DNA of 64,000 bases from Herbaspirillum sp. RTI4 (GCF_034313965.1 NZ_JAVIWQ010000002.1:3410001-3474000), one strand, 5' to 3'; shown: positions 48,386-57,634, numbered from the stretch's first letter. A program made the numbers and translations. The notes: generated by a model from the letters alone, not told the origin.

Positions 48386-49325
48386 GCGGCGAGCGGCCGA
48401 CGTTGATCGTTGTAATCAGGGTTTTGGTTGCCAAATCAATCACGGCGACTTTTTTGCTCCAGCGCAAGGTCACCCACAGAAATTTGCCGTCCTCACTCAC
48501 TTCCATGCAATCCGGCCCGCCCGGCACATTAATGGTGCCGACGTTTTCCATGGTTTTGGTGTCGATCACGCTGATATTGTTGGCCATGCGATTGGACACC
48601 AGTACATGGCGCTTATCACCGAGAAAACGGAAATTGTGAGCGCCAATCCCGGTTTTTATTTTCTTGACCACCGTCTGCGTTTTTGAATCGACGACCGCCA
48701 CATAATCTTCGCCCATGATGCCGATCAGCAAATGCTGGTTATCCGGCGCCATGAGGACGCCGGCAGGGACTTTCCCTACCGCCATGGTCCATTTCACTTT
48801 CTGGGTAGCAAGATCAATTGCACTGAGTTGATCGCTGCCTTGCTGGGTGATGAATACGGTCGAACTATCCGCATCGAAAGCCATATGACTAGGCGTTTTT
48901 GGCAGGCGAACGCGATTGGCGAGTTTGAGTTCAACGCCGTCGTAGCGGTAGACATCGACGCGGTCAAGCCGCAAGGCATTGGAGACGAACCATTTCTGGT
49001 TGGGCGAAAAACCTATTTGGTAGGGATCAATGATGCCGCGCAAACGGCGTTGTTCCAGACCGCTTTTCGGATCGAGGAAAATCAGTTCGTTACCGGTTGC
49101 ACTGGCGACAATCAATGAACTGTTGTCCGGCGTCGCCATCAGGTGATGTGGTTCTTTTCCTACAGAAAACGTACGCAATGCCTTGTAACTGGCCTGATCA
49201 ATCAGCGTAACGCTTGCATCCCCCGAATTGAGGACAACGACGGTGCTGGCATACACCTGAGCCGCACTCAGGGCACAAACCAGCAACGCTACATAGGTAA
49301 TAAGTCGACGCAACATGAACACCAT
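48348..49325 (-). CDS. Periplasmic YVTN-type beta-propeller protein
   Basis: 325 residues from the ATG at 49325 (49316 equally possible), with a signal peptide ending SAAQVYAS. About seven blades with repeats of the VTLIDQASYKALRTFSVGKE and VISVIDT-type strand (NNISVIDTKTMENVGTINV; KKVAVIDLATKTLITTINVG). Such proteins are ligand- or metal-binding scaffolds. First gene of the propeller-deacetylase-hydroxylase-EI24 cluster. Confidence 0.85.
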   Translation of the reverse strand: MVFMLRRLITYVALLVCALSAAQVYASTVVVLNSGDASVTLIDQASYKALRTFSVGKEPHHLMATPDNSSLIVASATGNELIFLDPKSGLEQRRLRGIIDPYQIGFSPNQKWFVSNALRLDRVDVYRYDGVELKLANRVRLPKTPSHMAFDADSSTVFITQQGSDQLSAIDLATQKVKWTMAVGKVPAGVLMAPDNQHLLIGIMGEDYVAVVDSKTQTVVKKIKTGIGAHNFRFLGDKRHVLVSNRMANNISVIDTKTMENVGTINVPGGPDCMEVSEDGKFLWVTLRWSKKVAVIDLATKTLITTINVGRSPHGIYFINRAPDA

Positions 49326-49616
49326 TCTGGACAAAAATTTTAAATATCGGAACAGCCGAACGACAAAGCATGGCTCATAGGCAGTTTAACGTCTATCGCT
49401 CTCTTATGGCTGACAGAAGTCGCCCGATCTTTTATGGTTTACACTGTGCGACAGCGCGTTCGACAACAGGCGGCGCTATCATCGCCAGCCTGATTTCAGC
49501 TAACGTCGGCGATTTCTATCCGAAAATAACGCAATGAACACCCAACTTCACTGAACGCATAGCAATATGCACTACCAATGAAAGTTGTGCGAATCCATTT
49601 TATTAAAAGGAAACAC

Positions 49617-49982
49617 ATGTCTGCTACCTCTACTATCGTCACCGCTTCCGGCCTGGAATACGAAGACATCAAAGTCGGCACCGGCGATCAAGCCCAGCAA
49701 GGCAAGCATGTCAGCGTGCACTACACCGGATGGCTGCAAAATGCAGATGGCAGCGCCGGCAGCAAATTCGACTCCAGCAAGGACCGCGACGATCCATTCG
49801 GTTTTCCGCTGGGCGCCGGTCATGTGATCAAAGGCTGGGATGAAGGCGTCGAAGGCATGCAAGTCGGCGGCGTACGTCGACTCATCATTCCGGCAACACT
49901 GGGCTATGGCGCCCGCGGTGCTGGCGGCGTGATCCCCCCCAATGCCACCTTGATTTTCGAAGTCGAATTACTGGCAATCTGA
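49617..49982 (+). CDS. FKBP-type peptidyl-prolyl isomerase
   Basis: 121 residues from MSATSTIVTASGLEYEDIKV; AAAAGGAA precedes this ATG. Single FKBP domain with VSVHYTGWL, FDSSKDRDDPFGFPLGAGHV and IKGWDEGVEGMQVGG, GYGARGAGGVIPPNATLIF. No signal, so cytosolic. Active-site residues are present. Followed by a good terminator. Confidence 0.95.
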   Translation: MSATSTIVTASGLEYEDIKVGTGDQAQQGKHVSVHYTGWLQNADGSAGSKFDSSKDRDDPFGFPLGAGHVIKGWDEGVEGMQVGGVRRLIIPATLGYGARGAGGVIPPNATLIFEVELLAI

Positions 49983-49992
49983 TAAGACCAAG

Positions 49993-50036
49993 TCTGCCGG
50001 CGCGCTTACTGCGCACCGGCAGATGCTTTATTTCCC
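49993..50036 (+). terminator. Terminator of FKBP gene
   Basis: TCTGCCGG...GCGC and GCGC...CCGGCAGA form a long stem with a TTACT loop, followed by a T-rich stretch (TTTATTTCCCTTT). Confidence 0.78.
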
Positions 50037-50074
50037 TTTACCTGACCCGTATTTTCTTCCTGGTGGATGACTAC

Positions 50075-50332
50075 ATGAGCTTGCAAACCGAATTCGAACA
50101 AGCTGTTGCCGATTCGAAAAATTTATCCGAACGTCCCGACAACCTGACTTTGCTAAAAATGTATGGTTTCTACAAACAAGGCAGCAAGGGTGACGTGAGC
50201 GGCGAACGCCCCGGCATGACCGATTTCGTGGCACGCGCCAAATGGGATGCATGGGCCTCGCACAAAGGAACGACGCAAGAAGCCGCCATGCAGGAGTATC
50301 TGAATTTGTTCGCTGAATTAAAAAATCAATAA
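50075..50332 (+). CDS. Acyl-CoA-binding protein (ACBP)
   Basis: 85 residues from the ATG at 50075 (a GTG at 50063 is in frame). MSLQTEFEQAVADSKNLSER, LLKMYGFYKQGSKGDVSGER and RAKWDAWASHKGTTQEAAMQ are the ACBP motifs, with the ligand-binding Tyr and Lys retained. It binds medium and long-chain acyl-CoA in the cytosol. ACBPs are scattered in bacteria but found in betaproteobacteria. Confidence 0.93.
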   Translation: MSLQTEFEQAVADSKNLSERPDNLTLLKMYGFYKQGSKGDVSGERPGMTDFVARAKWDAWASHKGTTQEAAMQEYLNLFAELKNQ

Positions 50333-50431
50333 CAAAATTCTGAAATTACGCAGCGCATCAGCGGAATCAAAGACCCCATCAAATGAGGGCGGCCAAGCAA
50401 CCGTCCCGCCAGCCCCTTACCGGAAAGAAAA

Positions 50432-50863
50432 ATGCATATTCCCATTGGTGCAGTTATTTTGAGCGTCGCCTTATTTGGCGCAGCGCTATCCGGATGCTCA
50501 ACCCCCATCGCATCCGGCCCGAACGGCACGGTTGCCGAGTCTCGCATCTACATCAAGGATATGACCCGCCCTGCGCCAGGACTGGTAGAAGTGCAATTTG
50601 TGCGCGGCGAAACTTTGCTACGCAATGCCACCCAGATGGATGTGAGCATCAACGACGTTCTACTGGCAACAATGCTGCCGAAAGAGCATTTCAGCATCTG
50701 GGTCAAACCCAATACCTACCGCTTCAACGTCAAAACTTACATTACGCTGGCCAATACGGCCGACAACGGGAACGAACTGGAACTGCAGGTCAAAGATCGC
50801 GGCATTTATCACTTGCAAATCAGCAGCGGCCTGCAGAATCTGACATTAAAACAAGTTGATTAG
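50432..50863 (+). CDS. Lipoprotein (carbohydrate-binding DUF2846-like shape)
   Basis: 143 residues. Signal MHIPIGAVILSVALFGAALS with lipobox LSGC, so lipid-anchored. The body ESRIYIKDMTRPAPGLVEVQ, INDVLLATMLPKEHFSIWVK and KDRGIYHLQISS forms a beta-rich domain. It resembles small proteobacterial lipoproteins of unknown role; DUF2846 is my best guess only. Its last codons and stop are repeated immediately downstream (15-bp tandem). Confidence 0.7.
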   Translation: MHIPIGAVILSVALFGAALSGCSTPIASGPNGTVAESRIYIKDMTRPAPGLVEVQFVRGETLLRNATQMDVSINDVLLATMLPKEHFSIWVKPNTYRFNVKTYITLANTADNGNELELQVKDRGIYHLQISSGLQNLTLKQVD

Positions 50864-50882
50864 CCTGAAGTTGATTAGCTTA
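50853..50882 (+). repeat. 15-bp tandem duplication at lipoprotein stop codon
   Basis: AAGTTGATTAGCCTG followed by AAGTTGATTAGCTTA. The TAG of the first unit is the stop of the lipoprotein gene. Confidence 0.8.
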
Positions 50883-51207
50883 ATTCAGTCAGAAAACGCC
50901 TCATCCGATGCCAAAGCCCGGATCATCGCGCTCGGCTGGCAACTGCGGATACGGGCGCTGCCCTTGCTGCTGAGCCTCATCATCATGCTGGAAGACGATG
51001 TGGCCATGCTGGCATTGATGTTTTGCTAAGGAAGCGCTATTGCGCAAAACGAGCCAAGCAAGATCCGAGCGAGAGAGTAGACACTGCGTAGATGCCGCGA
51101 TGGTGACGCGTACTACTTAATCAAAAATCCCACGACACCGTAAACAAAGCAGGGGCAGCCTTCAACGGCTGCCCCTGCTGCGTACGAACTTCGTTCGGTC
51201 AAACTAC
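50864..51207. other. Intergenic gap with a possible small frame
   Basis: A TTG-started frame of 52 codons (50871-51029) reads through SENASSDAKARIIALGWQLR to LLLSLIIMLEDDVAMLALMF. It has a hydrophobic C-terminal half but no ribosome binding site, and its start lies in the duplicated stop region, so it may be a gene remnant. The terminator of the convergent dehydrogenase gene follows. Confidence 0.3.
51149..51178 (-). terminator. Terminator of 2-hydroxyacid dehydrogenase gene
   Basis: GCAGGGGCAGCC-TTCAAC-GGCTGCCCCTGC is a perfect 12-bp stem; on the minus strand it is followed by TTTGTTT. Confidence 0.85.
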
Positions 51208-52191
51208 TCAGCCACGCTTTGATACTCCAGGATTAAGCAAATTCGACGGCGTCTCACCGGACAAGGCAGCAATCAGGTTACTTGCCGCGCAATGCGCCAT
51301 CGCCAGCCTGGTCGGCACCGACGCGCTGCCGATATGCGGTGTCAGCACGACGTTTTTCAGTTGCAGAAAATCCGGATGCAACGCCGGTTCATTTTCAAAC
51401 ACATCGAGCCCGGCAGCGGCAATCGTCCCGGCGCGCAAAGCCGCAATCAGCGCCACGTCATCCACAATTCCCCCGCGCGCGATATTGACCAGCGTCGCCT
51501 GCGGCTTCATCAGCGCCAGCTCCGCCGCGCCTATCGTATGGTGAGATTGCTTCGAGTACGGCAATACCAGCACCACATGATCTGCCTGCCGCAGCAACTC
51601 TTCCTTGCTGACATATTGCGCATGGTTAGCGCGCTGTTCCAGCTCGGGTGCCAGACGTGAGCGGTTGTGATAAATCACCTTCATATCGAAACCCAGCGAG
51701 CGGCGCGCCACTGCCTGACCGATACGCCCCATGCCGATCACTCCCAAGGTCGCGCCATGGATATCAGGGCCGACAAACCCGTCGTAAGTCCATTTTTTCC
51801 AGTGCCCGGCGCGCAGCCACTGCTCTGCTTCGGTCACTCTGCGCGCCGTTGCCATCAGCAAAGTCCAGGCAAAATCGGCCGTGGTTTCATTGAGCACATC
51901 GGGAGTATTGCTAACCATAATCCCGGCGCTGGTAGCCGCTTCCACATCGATATTGTTGTACCCGACCGCCGTGTTGCAAACGGCCTTCAGCGTAGGATTG
52001 GCCTTAAACAGACCGGCGGTAATCGCCTCGCTGGAAGTGGCTATCAAGCCCTCTTTTCCGGCGACACGGGCAATCAATTCGTCGGCAGAAAAAATACGAT
52101 CTTCCTGATTCGACTCCACCTCAAAATGCTGGCTCAAGCGCTCCAAAACTTCAGGGAAGGTAGCGCGGGCAACGAATATCCTGGATTTCAT
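51208..52191 (-). CDS. 2-hydroxyacid dehydrogenase (glyoxylate/hydroxypyruvate reductase, GhrB-like)
   Basis: 327 residues. NAD(P)-binding motif LGVIGMGRIGQAVARRSLGF; catalytic Arg in NIARGGIVDD, Glu in DVFENEP and His in TPHIGSAS. NTAVGYNNIDV and TPDVLNETTADFAW are typical of the D-glycerate dehydrogenase/GhrB subgroup. It reduces glyoxylate, hydroxypyruvate or 2-ketogluconate. It starts 21 bp after the antiporter gene ends, so probably an operon. Confidence 0.9.
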   Translation of the reverse strand: MKSRIFVARATFPEVLERLSQHFEVESNQEDRIFSADELIARVAGKEGLIATSSEAITAGLFKANPTLKAVCNTAVGYNNIDVEAATSAGIMVSNTPDVLNETTADFAWTLLMATARRVTEAEQWLRAGHWKKWTYDGFVGPDIHGATLGVIGMGRIGQAVARRSLGFDMKVIYHNRSRLAPELEQRANHAQYVSKEELLRQADHVVLVLPYSKQSHHTIGAAELALMKPQATLVNIARGGIVDDVALIAALRAGTIAAAGLDVFENEPALHPDFLQLKNVVLTPHIGSASVPTRLAMAHCAASNLIAALSGETPSNLLNPGVSKRG

Positions 52192-52212
52192 GCGGTCTCT
52201 TTTTGGTTCGGG

Positions 52213-53634
52213 TTAAAGGATAAAAAGGAAGCTCATTACGATAAATATCGGCAACAGGATGGTACACGACCATCCCATATAGCCAAAGAAGGATGGCATG
52301 CGTACGCCATGCGCTTCAGCGATGGACTTGACCATCAGGTTCGGTGCATTGCCGATATAGGTCATTGCGCCCATGAACACCGCGCCCGCTGAAATCGCTG
52401 CCAGCGTCGAAGCTAGCGTCGTCATCAGCGTCGCCGCGTCGCCCGAAGCGGTATTGAAAAACACCAGATAGGTCGGGGCGTTATCCAGAAACGAAGACAG
52501 GATGCCCGTGACCCAGAAATACATCAGATCGACCGGCTGGCCGTCAGGCCCCGTCACGGCCTTCACCACGCTGGAAAATGCGCCCTGCTCGCCGGCGCGC
52601 AACATGGCGATTACGGGAATGATGGTCAGAAAAATGGCGGCGAACAATTTCGCCACTTCCGCAATCGGCCCCCAGGTAAAGTCGTTATCCTTGCGCGCCG
52701 TCTTGGGCGTCATCCATAGCGAGAGAAATACCACCACGAAAAGGAAGCCATCGCGCACCAGATTCTGCAATTCGACTGGCGTACCCAGCAGGGAAAAGCT
52801 GATGCCGGGCTTCCATAAGCCACTCATCAATACCAGTCCGACCACAGCTACCAGCAGGATGAAATTCATGCTGCCATCGAAACTCAGACGCGGAGCGACG
52901 AAATCATCGCTAACAACAACCGCCCGCCGCAGGCTCTCCCGTGGCAAATAGTAATAGCGCTCGATCAGATAGAACACTGCCAGCAGAGACAGGCAAACGA
53001 ACAAGGTATGCGGAAAAATATGGCGCATGGTCCAGAAAAAATCGACGCCTTTCAGAAACCCCAGGAACAACGGCGGATCACCCAGGGGGGTCAGCGCACC
53101 ACCGGCATTGGCAACCAGAAAAATGAAAAACACCACCACATGCGCAGCCTCGCGTCGATTGCCGTTGGCGCGCAACAGCGGTCGAATCAGCAGCATGGAT
53201 GCGCCGGTCGTCCCCATCAAACTGGCCAAAAAAGTACCCAGTCCCAGGATGCAGGTATTCAATGCTGGCGTGCCGCGTAAATCGCCACGCACGCAAATCC
53301 CGCCGGCCACCACATACAGTGCGGTCAGCAGCGCAATGAAGGGAATATATTCCGCGACCATCGCATGCACCGCGCCTGCCGCAGCGGGCATGATGCCGAA
53401 TTGCACCGCGAACGGCAGCAACAGGCTCAGCGACCATGCCGCCGCAATTTTGCCGAAATGCCTGTGCCAGAACACCGGTGCCAACAGCGGCCAGAGCGCA
53501 ATCGACAGCAGCATGCCGATGAAGGGAACCGCCCAGGCCGGCGACAGTTGCGTGCCATCCAGCTCAGCTGCGAGGCATAAGCCCGGCAGCATGGTAAAAA
53601 CGAGTAAGAGCAAAGCGAATATTTTTTTATGCAC
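52213..53634 (-). CDS. NhaD-type Na+/H+ antiporter (ion transporter superfamily)
   Basis: 473 residues with 11-13 membrane segments and a signal-like start MHKKIFALLLLVFTMLPGLC. NAGGALTPLGDPPLFLGFLK and GILSSFLDNAPTYLVFFNTA are the paired signature loops of the NhaD/ArsB-like ion transporter group. It most likely exchanges Na+ or Li+ for H+ across the inner membrane; citrate or arsenite relatives cannot be excluded. Confidence 0.88.
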   Translation of the reverse strand: MHKKIFALLLLVFTMLPGLCLAAELDGTQLSPAWAVPFIGMLLSIALWPLLAPVFWHRHFGKIAAAWSLSLLLPFAVQFGIMPAAAGAVHAMVAEYIPFIALLTALYVVAGGICVRGDLRGTPALNTCILGLGTFLASLMGTTGASMLLIRPLLRANGNRREAAHVVVFFIFLVANAGGALTPLGDPPLFLGFLKGVDFFWTMRHIFPHTLFVCLSLLAVFYLIERYYYLPRESLRRAVVVSDDFVAPRLSFDGSMNFILLVAVVGLVLMSGLWKPGISFSLLGTPVELQNLVRDGFLFVVVFLSLWMTPKTARKDNDFTWGPIAEVAKLFAAIFLTIIPVIAMLRAGEQGAFSSVVKAVTGPDGQPVDLMYFWVTGILSSFLDNAPTYLVFFNTASGDAATLMTTLASTLAAISAGAVFMGAMTYIGNAPNLMVKSIAEAHGVRMPSFFGYMGWSCTILLPIFIVMSFLFIL

Positions 53635-53667
53635 TGAAATTCCTGATTGAAATAAAAAACAGAGGTT

Positions 53668-53758
53668 TTACGCAAAAAGCCGCTGGCTAGCGCATTGTCG
53701 CAGGCAGTATAAGTATCACGGAAAGGCGATGGAACAACGCCAGCGGGCTTTTGCGTAA
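53668..53758. repeat. 91-bp inverted-repeat element
   Basis: The left arm TTACGCAAAAAGCCGCTGGC and right arm GCCAGCGGGCTTTTGCGTAA pair at 18 of 20 positions across a 51-nt centre. The right end plus three bases (GCTTTTGCGTAAGTCCT, 53747-53763) recurs inverted at 58417-58433. MITE-like size, but no transposase is nearby. Confidence 0.6.
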
Positions 53759-54060
53759 GTCCTAAACAAAGAGGTCTCGGCCAGAGCCAGATAACAATGC
53801 ATTTGTGAGTGCGGATGCGCGGCAGACATTGACTGCCTGCCCGCCCAAAAAAACGGTGCCGGCTAAGACAAGGAGCGGCAAGAACGATAGCCGACGGTAA
53901 ACCAGACTGAAATACGGCGCAAGGACAAAGCAAAACCGCGCCCGGGAAATTGATTTCTCATATTTGCTTATAGTGAAACGGTATATCGCAGATTTGTGAG
54001 AAAGGTCGAATTGTCTTAAAATACAAGGCTTTGCGTGATTTTGCACTGGCCTCGCACAAA

Positions 54061-54108
54061 TAAGCGCACGAGTAGGTGCACAAGTAGGTGCACAACTAAG
54101 CGCCCGGT
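54061..54108. repeat. Four 12-bp tandem repeats
   Basis: TAAGCGCACGAG, TAGGTGCACAAG, TAGGTGCACAAC, TAAGCGCCCGGT: exact 12-bp period, each starting TAR. Confidence 0.85.
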
Positions 54109-54268
54109 GAGTAGTCAGTGGTAGCCGGCGAGCATGGCTCTTCTGCCTCATAATCCGTACCAGGATCGTTGATACAGTTCAGTACAATGGAGCAGCAACG
54201 CGTCATAGTGCCACTGTTTGCAATGCGGTTTGCCATTGAAGTTAAGAAAAATTTATAGAAGGATTGTT

Positions 54269-54592
54269 ATGACTCACGTTGTGACCGAATCGTGCATTCG
54301 CTGCCGTTATACGGATTGCGTCGATGTATGCCCGGTTGATTGTTTCCGCGAAGGGCCGAATTTCCTCTCCATCGATCCTGACGAATGCATCGACTGTGCC
54401 GTCTGCGTGGCCGAATGCCCGGTCAATGCCATTTATGCAGAAGAAGACGTCCCGGCCGATCAGCAAGAATTCATCAAGTTGAATGAGCAATTGTCGCGCA
54501 ACTGGCCTTCCATCACCAAAACCAAACCGGCCCTGTCCGATGCGGAAGAGTGGAAAGACGTCACGCACAAGCTGGAATTCCTCCAGCGCTAA
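54269..54592 (+). CDS. fdxA: Seven-iron ferredoxin FdxA
   Basis: 107 residues from MTHVVTESCIRCRYTDCVDV, with GAAGG before the ATG. The [3Fe-4S] and [4Fe-4S] ligands are CIRCRYTDCVDVCPVDC and CIDCAVCVAECPV, the Azotobacter FdI/FdxA pattern. It is a low-potential electron carrier in the cytosol. It lies 112 bp before a ferredoxin reductase gene, its likely partner. Confidence 0.96.
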   Translation: MTHVVTESCIRCRYTDCVDVCPVDCFREGPNFLSIDPDECIDCAVCVAECPVNAIYAEEDVPADQQEFIKLNEQLSRNWPSITKTKPALSDAEEWKDVTHKLEFLQR

Positions 54593-54704
54593 ATTCAAGC
54601 CAGGTTAAGCACCCCCGTTATTGAGAAAAACCGTCCTGATCGCATGGCTGAAGATAGCCGTTGAAACGATCTGGTCGGCCTCCCTTGCCACAGAAAGTTA
54701 TCGC

Positions 54705-55796
54705 ATGAATACCATCGCCAAGCCGGATTCGGCTGTGAACCGCCACGACAACGCAGCGCCGATTGAAACCGATGCCGTCATCATTGGTGCCGGTCCGGTA
54801 GGACTGTTTCAGGTTTTTGAACTTGGCCTGCTCGAAATCAAGGCCCATGTCATCGATTCTCTGGCAACCGTCGGCGGCCAGTGCGTAGAGCTGTATCCCG
54901 ACAAGCCAATTTACGACATCCCTGCTGTACCAGTCTGCACCGGTCAGGAATTGACCGACAATCTGCTCAAGCAGATCGAACCCTTCGCGCCCACCTTCCA
55001 TCTCGGACAAGAAGTCACCTTGCTGCACAAGCGTGAAGACGGCCGTTTCGATGTCGAAACCTCGGCAGGAACCACATTCATAAGCAAGACCATTTTCATC
55101 GCCGCAGGCGTCGGTTCATTCCAGGCACGCACCCTGAAAGTGGATGGCATCGAACAGTTCGAAGGCACGCAACTGCACTACCGCGTCAAGGACCCGTCGC
55201 TGTTCACAGGACGCAATATTGTCATTTGCGGCGGCGGCGACTCGGCTTTGGACTGGGCGCTGAATTTCGTCGGCAAGGCGGAATCGGTCGTACTGCTGCA
55301 TCGCCGCGATGATTTCCGCGCCGCGCCTGCTTCTGTTTCAAAAATGAAACAATTGTGCGAAGACTACGAAATGCAATTCCTGACGGGCCAGGTCACCGGT
55401 TTTGAGACCAAGGATGACAAGCTGACTGAAATCAAGGTCAGCGGCGCAGATGGCGTAACCCGTCGCATGCCGCTGGACATGCTGCTGGTGTTTTTCGGCC
55501 TGTCGCCTAAACTCGGCCCGATCGCCGATTGGGGCCTGGACATTGAGCGCAAGCAACTCAAAGTGGTCGATACCGAAAAGTTCGAAACCAACATCCCCGG
55601 CATCTTCGCCGTAGGCGATATCAACACCTACCCAGGGAAAAAGAAGCTCATCCTGTCCGGCTTCCACGAAGCTGCACTGGCCGCTTTCGGCGCAGCGCCT
55701 TACATTTTCCCCGACAAGAAAATCCATATGCAGTACACCACTACGTCGCCGAAACTGCACAAGATCCTGGGCGTTGAATCACCCACTTTCGACTAA
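54705..55796 (+). CDS. fpr: Ferredoxin--NADP+ reductase (TrxB-like FNR)
   Basis: 363 residues from [23 protein letters not shown] motif [18 protein letters not shown], then [20 protein letters not shown], the NADPH motif [15 protein letters not shown], and [16 protein letters not shown]. No redox CxxC, which separates it from thioredoxin reductase. It transfers electrons between NADPH and ferredoxin, here FdxA by proximity. Confidence 0.93.
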   Translation: MNTIAKPDSAVNRHDNAAPIETDAVIIGAGPVGLFQVFELGLLEIKAHVIDSLATVGGQCVELYPDKPIYDIPAVPVCTGQELTDNLLKQIEPFAPTFHLGQEVTLLHKREDGRFDVETSAGTTFISKTIFIAAGVGSFQARTLKVDGIEQFEGTQLHYRVKDPSLFTGRNIVICGGGDSALDWALNFVGKAESVVLLHRRDDFRAAPASVSKMKQLCEDYEMQFLTGQVTGFETKDDKLTEIKVSGADGVTRRMPLDMLLVFFGLSPKLGPIADWGLDIERKQLKVVDTEKFETNIPGIFAVGDINTYPGKKKLILSGFHEAALAAFGAAPYIFPDKKIHMQYTTTSPKLHKILGVESPTFD

Positions 55797-56243
55797 GCAA
55801 TGACGGCATCAACGCAATACATCTGCAATACCATCCGTATTACGCTCCTCAATACGGCGTGACAGGCAAGCAAGTCGCCTGCACGCCGCCCTTCCTTACC
55901 GCCTCCCTGGATGCAGCCAGCCAGTTTCACCCTCCTGACGCAAGGAATGGGAAATGCTGCCGATAACTTACCTAAGTGCTCTATAGCAAGGCACAATGCA
56001 GCATCCTCAAGAGATCCTGCCTTTGCAGTGGCGCTGAATCAGCTTACAAAAAACGTATAAAGAACCGATTCGGGCAAACTTGCTCCGCCCATTTGCACCA
56101 TTTCTGCACACAGAATCCGGCAATTTTAAAAAAACTGATAGAATATTGCATTGCAACATAGCTAGATAATAGCAACGGTCTCTCCAGGGGGACCGGTAAA
56201 TTTGCCCGCTTACTTGCCAGCTTATATTTATAAGAGGTCCCCC
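55797..56243. other. Intergenic region upstream of phaZ
   Basis: 447 bp without a gene. A small hairpin CCGTATT...AATACGG (55835-55857) follows fpr. The last 140 bp are AT-rich and should hold the phaZ promoter and the palindrome at 56146. Confidence 0.45.
56146..56156. promoter_or_regulatory. Palindrome upstream of phaZ, PhaR-site candidate
   Basis: TTGCA-T-TGCAA, an inverted repeat 88-98 bp before the phaZ ATG and just after a TAGAAT (-10-like, 56139-56144). PHA-responsive repressors bind TGCA-rich palindromes; assignment is inference. Confidence 0.4.
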
Positions 56244-57482
56244 ATGCTGTATCAGCTCCATGAACTCAATCGCAATTTCCTGCACCCGTTAATGCAATGG
56301 GCAGAAAACTCCGCCAAATTGTTTTCCAACCCGATTTCACCTCTGGCGCATACCCCGTTTGCACAGGGCATGGCGGCCGGTTCGGAATTATTGTTCCGAC
56401 TCGGAAAAAGCTACGAAAAACCCGAATTCCTGATTACCGACACCCTGGTCGGCGGCAAAACCGTCGCCATCGTTGAAGAAGTCACTGTCAGCAAGGCATT
56501 TTGCCGTTTGCTGCACTTCAAAAAAGACCTGAGCGCCAAAGATGTCAAGGCTCTGAAGCAACCGACGGTGCTGCTGGTTGCTCCGCTCTCCGGTCACCAT
56601 GCCACGCTGCTGCGCGACACCGTACGTGGTCTGCTGCCTGAACACGACGTCTACATCACCGACTGGACCGACGCCCGCACCGTCCCGCTGACAGAAGGCC
56701 CCTTCCATCTGCATGACTACGTGTACTACGTCCAGGACTTCATCCGCCAGCTCGGCCCCGATCTGCACGTCATTTCGGTTTGCCAGCCAACCGTACCGGT
56801 ACTGGCCGCCATTGCGCTCATGGCCACCGCCAAAGACTCAAAACTGCCAAAGTCGATGACCATGATGGGCGGCCCTATCGACGGTCGCAAATCACCGACC
56901 GCAGTCAACAATCTGGCGACTGAAAAACCGTTTTCCTGGTTTGAAAATACCGTGATCTACAGCGTCCCGGCCAATTTCCCCGCCGCCGGCCGCAGGGTCT
57001 ACCCGGGCTTCCTGCAACACGCCGGCTTTGTCGCGATGAATCCGCAGCGCCACACGCAGAGCCACTGGGACTTCTACAAGCACCTGTATGCAGGCGATCA
57101 GGAATCGGCCGCAGAACATCGCAAGTTCTACGACGAATACAACGCCGTGCTCGACATGCCTGCCGAGTTCTACCTGGAAACCATCAAGATCGTGTTCCAG
57201 GATTTCAACCTGCCGCTGGGCACCTGGGAAATCGAAGGCAAACTGGTGCGGCCGCAAGACATCAAAACCGTCGCGCTGCTGACCATCGAAGGCGAACTCG
57301 ACGATATTTCAGGTTCCGGCCAGACCGAAGCCGCACAAGCGCTCTGCGCAGGAATACCGGCTGGCAACAAGGAACACTTCACCGCACCGCAATGTGGTCA
57401 TTACGGCATTTTTGCCGGACGCCGCTGGCGTGAAGTGATTTGCCCGAAAATCAGCACCTTCATCAAAACTCACGCCGGATAA
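56244..57482 (+). CDS. phaZ: Intracellular PHA depolymerase
   Basis: 412 residues from MLYQLHELNRNFLHPLMQWA; AAGAGG precedes the ATG. The PhaZ nucleophile is a Cys in VISVCQPTVPVLAA, with DITD-type YITDWTDAR and the late HYGIFAGRRWREVI carrying the His. It mobilises stored polyhydroxybutyrate at the granule. No export signal. Monocistronic. Confidence 0.93.
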   Translation: MLYQLHELNRNFLHPLMQWAENSAKLFSNPISPLAHTPFAQGMAAGSELLFRLGKSYEKPEFLITDTLVGGKTVAIVEEVTVSKAFCRLLHFKKDLSAKDVKALKQPTVLLVAPLSGHHATLLRDTVRGLLPEHDVYITDWTDARTVPLTEGPFHLHDYVYYVQDFIRQLGPDLHVISVCQPTVPVLAAIALMATAKDSKLPKSMTMMGGPIDGRKSPTAVNNLATEKPFSWFENTVIYSVPANFPAAGRRVYPGFLQHAGFVAMNPQRHTQSHWDFYKHLYAGDQESAAEHRKFYDEYNAVLDMPAEFYLETIKIVFQDFNLPLGTWEIEGKLVRPQDIKTVALLTIEGELDDISGSGQTEAAQALCAGIPAGNKEHFTAPQCGHYGIFAGRRWREVICPKISTFIKTHAG

Positions 57483-57598
57483 AACGCAGGCCTGAAACCT
57501 GCATGGCATGACTCAACAGTGATAACTCAATGGCATGGCTCGATGGCATGATTCAGCGGCAAACCTGCCAGCGATTCATGCCAGCGAAGCACCCCCTA

Positions 57599-57634
57599 AG
57601 CTTATTTTCCTTCTGCTTATTTCACTTCTGCTTA
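57599..57634. repeat. 15-bp tandem repeat at the cdh stop codon
   Basis: Minus strand: TAAGCAGAAGTGAAA, TAAGCAGAAGGAAAA, TAAGCT. The first TAA is the cdh stop codon, and every unit begins with TAA. A looser TGGCATG repeat lies beyond it at 57500-57560. Confidence 0.82.

Larger units (their letters stand above)
53635..54268. other. 634-bp intergenic region with inverted-repeat element and 12-bp array
   Basis: No convincing gene; a 129-codon minus-strand frame (54151-53762) is partly made of repeat sequence. It holds the inverted-repeat element at 53668-53758 and the 12-bp array at 54061-54108, then the fdxA leader. Confidence 0.5.

Noticed and set aside
53762..54151. 129-codon minus-strand frame upstream of the antiporter gene
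   Set aside because: Its N-terminal part is the translated 12-bp array (CAPTCAPTRAL), it lacks a ribosome binding site, and nothing in it is recognisable.
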